Of a stretch of DNA of 64,000 nucleotides, positions 61,125 to 64,000 are shown in pieces (the first letter of the stretch is position 1; each line of letters opens with the position of its first letter). The DNA lies in NCBI RefSeq assembly GCF_011075055.1, contig NC_058143.1, forward strand, positions 8,757,057 to 8,821,056. The letters are read 5' to 3'. The notes under the pieces are model-generated. The model had not been told where the DNA came from, made no database searches, and saw only the letters and a program-made list of their open reading frames with translations. Source of the stretch: Mangifera indica (taxonomy: Eukaryota; Streptophyta; Magnoliopsida; Sapindales; Anacardiaceae). Position numbers and translations under genes: made by a program.

Positions 61125-61560
61125 ATCGCCATGATGCACAGGGAGCGGGCGCAACATGTTGTGATGATTCGTGGAGAGATGCAAGGACAAGCATCGGTAT
61201 TTCGTAAGGAGATGCATGGGCAAGCATCAGTGTTTCGTAAGGTGCTGCAGCAATAGACATCGATGTTTCATAGGGATATGCAAGTACAGTGGCAACAACA
61301 GACATCGATATTTTGTGGAGAAATGCAAGATCAATGGCAATAGCAAATATTAATGTTTCGTGGGTTATGCAAACGCAGTGACAATAAAAAGCATTGATGT
61401 TTCATGGGGAGATACAGAAGTAATGACAACAACAAACATCGATGCTTCGAGAAGAGATGCAAAAACTTCAATCATCATTAAATAATCGAATGACGAGACT
61501 TGAAGATTCTTATGTTCAAACATCAGGATCAGTAGAGGTTATTATTAACTATATATTTTT
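59750..61560 (+). pseudogene. DUF1985-containing gene with coiled repeat tail (right copy)
   Basis: REFALISGLIFRKDIDVSYY, ADYIVMSRLKKEYF, HRFLSHEEIEQTVGNQI and VVKFAVLYFTFTELLEADNR (59750-60057) are a recognisable DUF1985 domain ending DNLDTFSWYP-like. AT-rich sequence at 60060-60510 may be introns. The later part reads AQVSYIPMASPPVQDFPSYV, then LQQILMEYEKRICSQIKQQF. From about 61160 to 61460, tandem repeats of about 40-45 bp encode MFRGEMQ.QWQQQ-like units. Stops interrupt every part. DUF1985 proteins are of unknown function; many are fused to Ulp1 proteases, but none is visible here. Confidence 0.68.
61160..61460 (+). repeat. Tandem repeat encoding Q/M-rich units
   Basis: Roughly seven to eight degenerate units of 40-45 bp are built on ATGCAAG...CAACAACAGACATCGATGTTTCG. 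They sit inside the DUF1985 tail and would encode a glutamine- and methionine-rich, probably helical stretch. Confidence 0.7.
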
Positions 61561-61679
61561 TTTATTTCAATTAATTGTATTATAAAATAATGATAACCGT
61601 AAATTTTTTTCAATTGAATGACTCATCAAACGATGATGTTCAACAAGAAGAGCAAGATCAATCCACGATCATAAATAAT

Positions 61680-63180
61680 AACCAAATTCGACAAATCACC
61701 AACTCATATGCGAAGGTATGTCAAATAGAGCGTCTATGTATCTATTCCCTCCTTGTGCCCAATACTGAATGCAAGCGAATAGATTTGATTATTATTATTC
61801 TTCGCAACAGCAATAAAAAGTGACTAAAAATACTTTCCTTTTAAGTGTGAAACATCAATGCATATCATCGGCAACAAAATCGTTAGAATTCTTATTAAAC
61901 AACTTATACACATGAAGAAAAACTTGAACCATTTTTCAAGTCAATATCAATACGTGTCATAGTTTCTGGGTTCTTAAGCTTCAAATTATGACAATACTTA
62001 CGAGGTCAAAATCCTTGTAATACATTTATTGCATATGTTTTGGCACCTCATGTTTACGTATAGGATATGTTAATTCTATACCTATCTGTCATGTCTGAAA
62101 TAATTTCTTTCAATCGATAAATACAATCAATCACAAACATTGACTTAAAAGTATGGTCTCTAACGATTCTGCACTAACTTGCTTATAATGTGACAATATT
62201 TGATCCTGCGAATAAGTGTCTCGTCCATACATCTTAAGCCCAATAATCTCCATCTTGCTCTCTCATTACTTGTGTGCACCATTTACATTGTAAGTGTACG
62301 CACATAAACTCACACCGTATATTATCAGAGTGACCAACCTTCCATTGAATTCTTGTCTTTAACGCATATGATCAAAATAATGTTTTCGATTCTGTCTTTG
62401 AATTACAAAAACCCATCACTTGCAAACGGTTGCCCCTTTGTGTTACCAATTATTAATACCTATATTCTCAACATCAACAACACACTTAGAAATCCAATGA
62501 AATATATTTGGATGATGGATATGACTCGAATATACTCCAATATTCACAAAACCTGACCTTTCGTGCTATATTCAGCCCGTCATTACAAACATAACTTTGA
62601 CTTTTGTCAACATCTTAACTCAAAACACCATACAGGTCTTCATCAAACCCCGAGAATTCTTCATCATCGTCATCATCATTATTATCCTCATCATCCTCAT
62701 TACCTTCTACTTCATAATCCTCAACCATATCCTCATTATCATCAACACTATAATTCTCACCAAATTCTTGAAAACTTTACGGATGTGTCCACTCATCTGT
62801 CAGATAATTTTTCCTTTCTTTCTCATGAACATCTTCGACTTGTTTATTGTCTCTTCCACTAATTGGACTCTCGGTAATATAAAATTTTGTATATCCTTGT
62901 AAACTTACTACAACCGTCAAAAACTCTATATCATCATTGTCTACCATCTCCATTGGACCAACATCACCTATGTTAAATACATACACATTTGACTAACTTC
63001 AATCGAGTCTTCAACGATAACTTCTCACAATAAATCATTTAAAATCAACACTTATGTCAATACATATCTCTCTTTCATTCCCACCAATATATCTTGTCAC
63101 ATTATCATCACCTTCAATCCACTGGTCTCCATAACGAATCTTAAATGTAGTTTTTTCTATTTTAAATGTCACCGTAAAAA
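61680..63180 (-). pseudogene. Mutator-like (MULE) transposase, N-terminal part, broken
   Basis: The minus strand reads KIRYGDQWIEGDDNVTRYIG (about 63150), the N-terminal MULE region, then VYVFNIGDVGPMEMVDNDDI and an acidic stretch of D and E (about 62660-62720). Next come EFMCVHLQCKWCTQVMREQD (about 62290, zinc-associated MuDR domain), CHNLKLKNPETMTRIDIDL (about 61960) and LFIAVAKNNNNQIYSLAFSI (about 61790). This is the conserved MULE order ('K..NPGT...I......FK..F', 'GxxLVAIGxDGNNQIYPIAF'). The reading fades at about 61680, so the C-terminal half of the DDE domain and the zinc knuckle are missing. It is convergent with the DUF1985 gene. Confidence 0.75.
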
Positions 63181-63392
63181 CATAAAAACACTTATGTTTA
63201 AGCAAAGTTTATATACTGAGCAGTAACCATTGATGAACAATAACTTTCGAAAAAGAACAATAATTTTGAAATGAAAAGAATCACAATTAACTTACACAAA
63301 CAACCTCAGGTCTAGAGAATGGAATAAAGAAATTGAATAGAATGAAAGCAAAAATAAATAAATTTCATTCTTTGTCAAGAAACTTTCCAGAG

Positions 63393-64000
63393 TTGAATTT
63401 TCGTATTCTATAACTATCAATACAACATTAAATAATAAAAACAACATGAAATAACAACATTAAACAACGTGAAATTGGATGGAATAGAAGAAAATAGGAA
63501 AAAATCAATCCGAGGGTTAGTGCTGCCGAAGGGTTGGATGCCAACCCGTTCTTCGTCTGGATATTTTTCAAACCTAAATTTTTGTATTTTACAACCATCA
63601 ATACAATATTAAACAACATTAGAACAATTTTAAACAATAAAAACAATATAAAATAACAGTATTAAACAACATGAAATTGAGTACAATAGAAGTAAAAAAA
63701 AACTCAGTTCGGGGGTTGGCTAACGCCAAGAGCTTGGCCCTTGGCGGTAGAGGTTGGCGACACCAACCTGTTCTTCGTTTGAAATTTTTTCAGACCTAAA
63801 TTTTTGTATTTTTTAACCATCAATACAACATTATAACAACTTTAAACAATAAAAATAATATGAAATAACAACATTAAACAATCTAGCAATATGAAATCAC
63901 AACAAAATTAAATTTTACATGAAATCGTAAACGTGAATATACCATACATTATTTGATTTTCAATTATTTATAAAAAAAACACATAACATATGAACTTGAA
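63393..64000. repeat. Tandem repeat units with GC islands (MULE subterminal candidate)
   Basis: At least three units begin near 63393, 63573 and 63795 with (C/G)xTxAATTTTxGTATTxT then ACCATCAATACAACATTA and run about 180-222 bp. Each of the first two contains a GC island (about 63505-63555 and 63710-63775) built on GGTTGG and GCCAA words, inside otherwise A-rich sequence. The array runs to or beyond the window edge. Similar GC-island wording at 59165-59270 suggests both belong to ends of the same element type. Confidence 0.6.

Noticed and set aside
62563..62902. His/Tyr-rich and Ile-rich overlapping frames of about 100 residues
   Set aside because: They are antisense to the acidic stretch (GAT/GAA repeats) of the MULE transposase on the minus strand.
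63393..64000. Repeat array that could suggest a CRISPR
   Set aside because: Units are about 200 bp, diverged and of plant-transposon character; there are no short identical repeats with unique spacers.
1..64000. A new defence, biosynthetic or regulatory gene system
   Set aside because: Apart from one epimerase gene, all coding signal is assignable to known transposable-element families; nothing supports a multi-gene cellular system.

Overview
The window looks like plant nuclear DNA, most likely from a eudicot. It is AT-rich, there is one long clean host reading frame, and almost everything else is decayed plant-type transposable elements (Ty1/copia, Ty3/gypsy, TRIM, hAT and Mutator families). 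Copia and TRIM primer-binding sites of the plant initiator-tRNA-Met type (TGGTATCAGAGC and variants) recur on both strands. I see no prokaryotic features, CRISPR array, rRNA or convincing tRNA gene. I cannot name the species.

The only intact host gene I can support is at 17825-19189 (+). It is an intronless, 454-residue UDP-glucuronate 4-epimerase (GAE family, a Golgi enzyme that makes UDP-galacturonate for pectin). About 2 kb of quiet AT-rich DNA lies upstream of it and 1 kb downstream. Two complete miniature LTR elements (TRIMs) of different families lie 5' of it: 14722-15282 with target duplication AAATA, and 17105-17549 with target duplication TTGTA. The second ends only about 270 bp before the start codon.

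Left block (1-14640) is a pile of nested, broken retroelements. It holds a copia gag end with its LTR (1-2100, minus), a second copia leader and LTR (2100-4678, minus), and a gypsy element cut inside its reverse transcriptase by that LTR (4679-8480, minus). These are followed by a copia remnant (8480-11860, plus) and the integrase plus 3' LTR of the same gypsy family in opposite orientation (11860-14640, plus).

Middle block: a full-length copia (20247-27794, minus, target duplication CAAAT) is followed by an old copia (about 28117-45180, plus). A younger 9.7-kb copia (29675-39385, target duplication AACTC) has inserted into the 5' LTR of the old one. The younger copia itself carries a 303-bp hAT-type miniature element just before its gag. 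A decayed hAT transposase follows (45364-48453, minus), then a nearly complete gypsy element (48514-55352, plus).

Right block (55353-64000) is Mutator-like material. Two inverted copies of a DUF1985-type (Ulp1-associated) gene fragment form arms of about 1.85 kb around a 1.1-kb spacer. One arm is interrupted by a 977-bp GC-rich hAT-type element with a perfect 8-bp target duplication. To the right is a convergent, decayed MULE transposase N-terminal region, then GC-island tandem repeats. This resembles the Kaonashi/CUMULE class of Ulp1-carrying MULEs. I found no new cellular system. The most informative observations are the foldback DUF1985 pair, the TRIM in the GAE promoter, and the clear insertion order given by target duplications.
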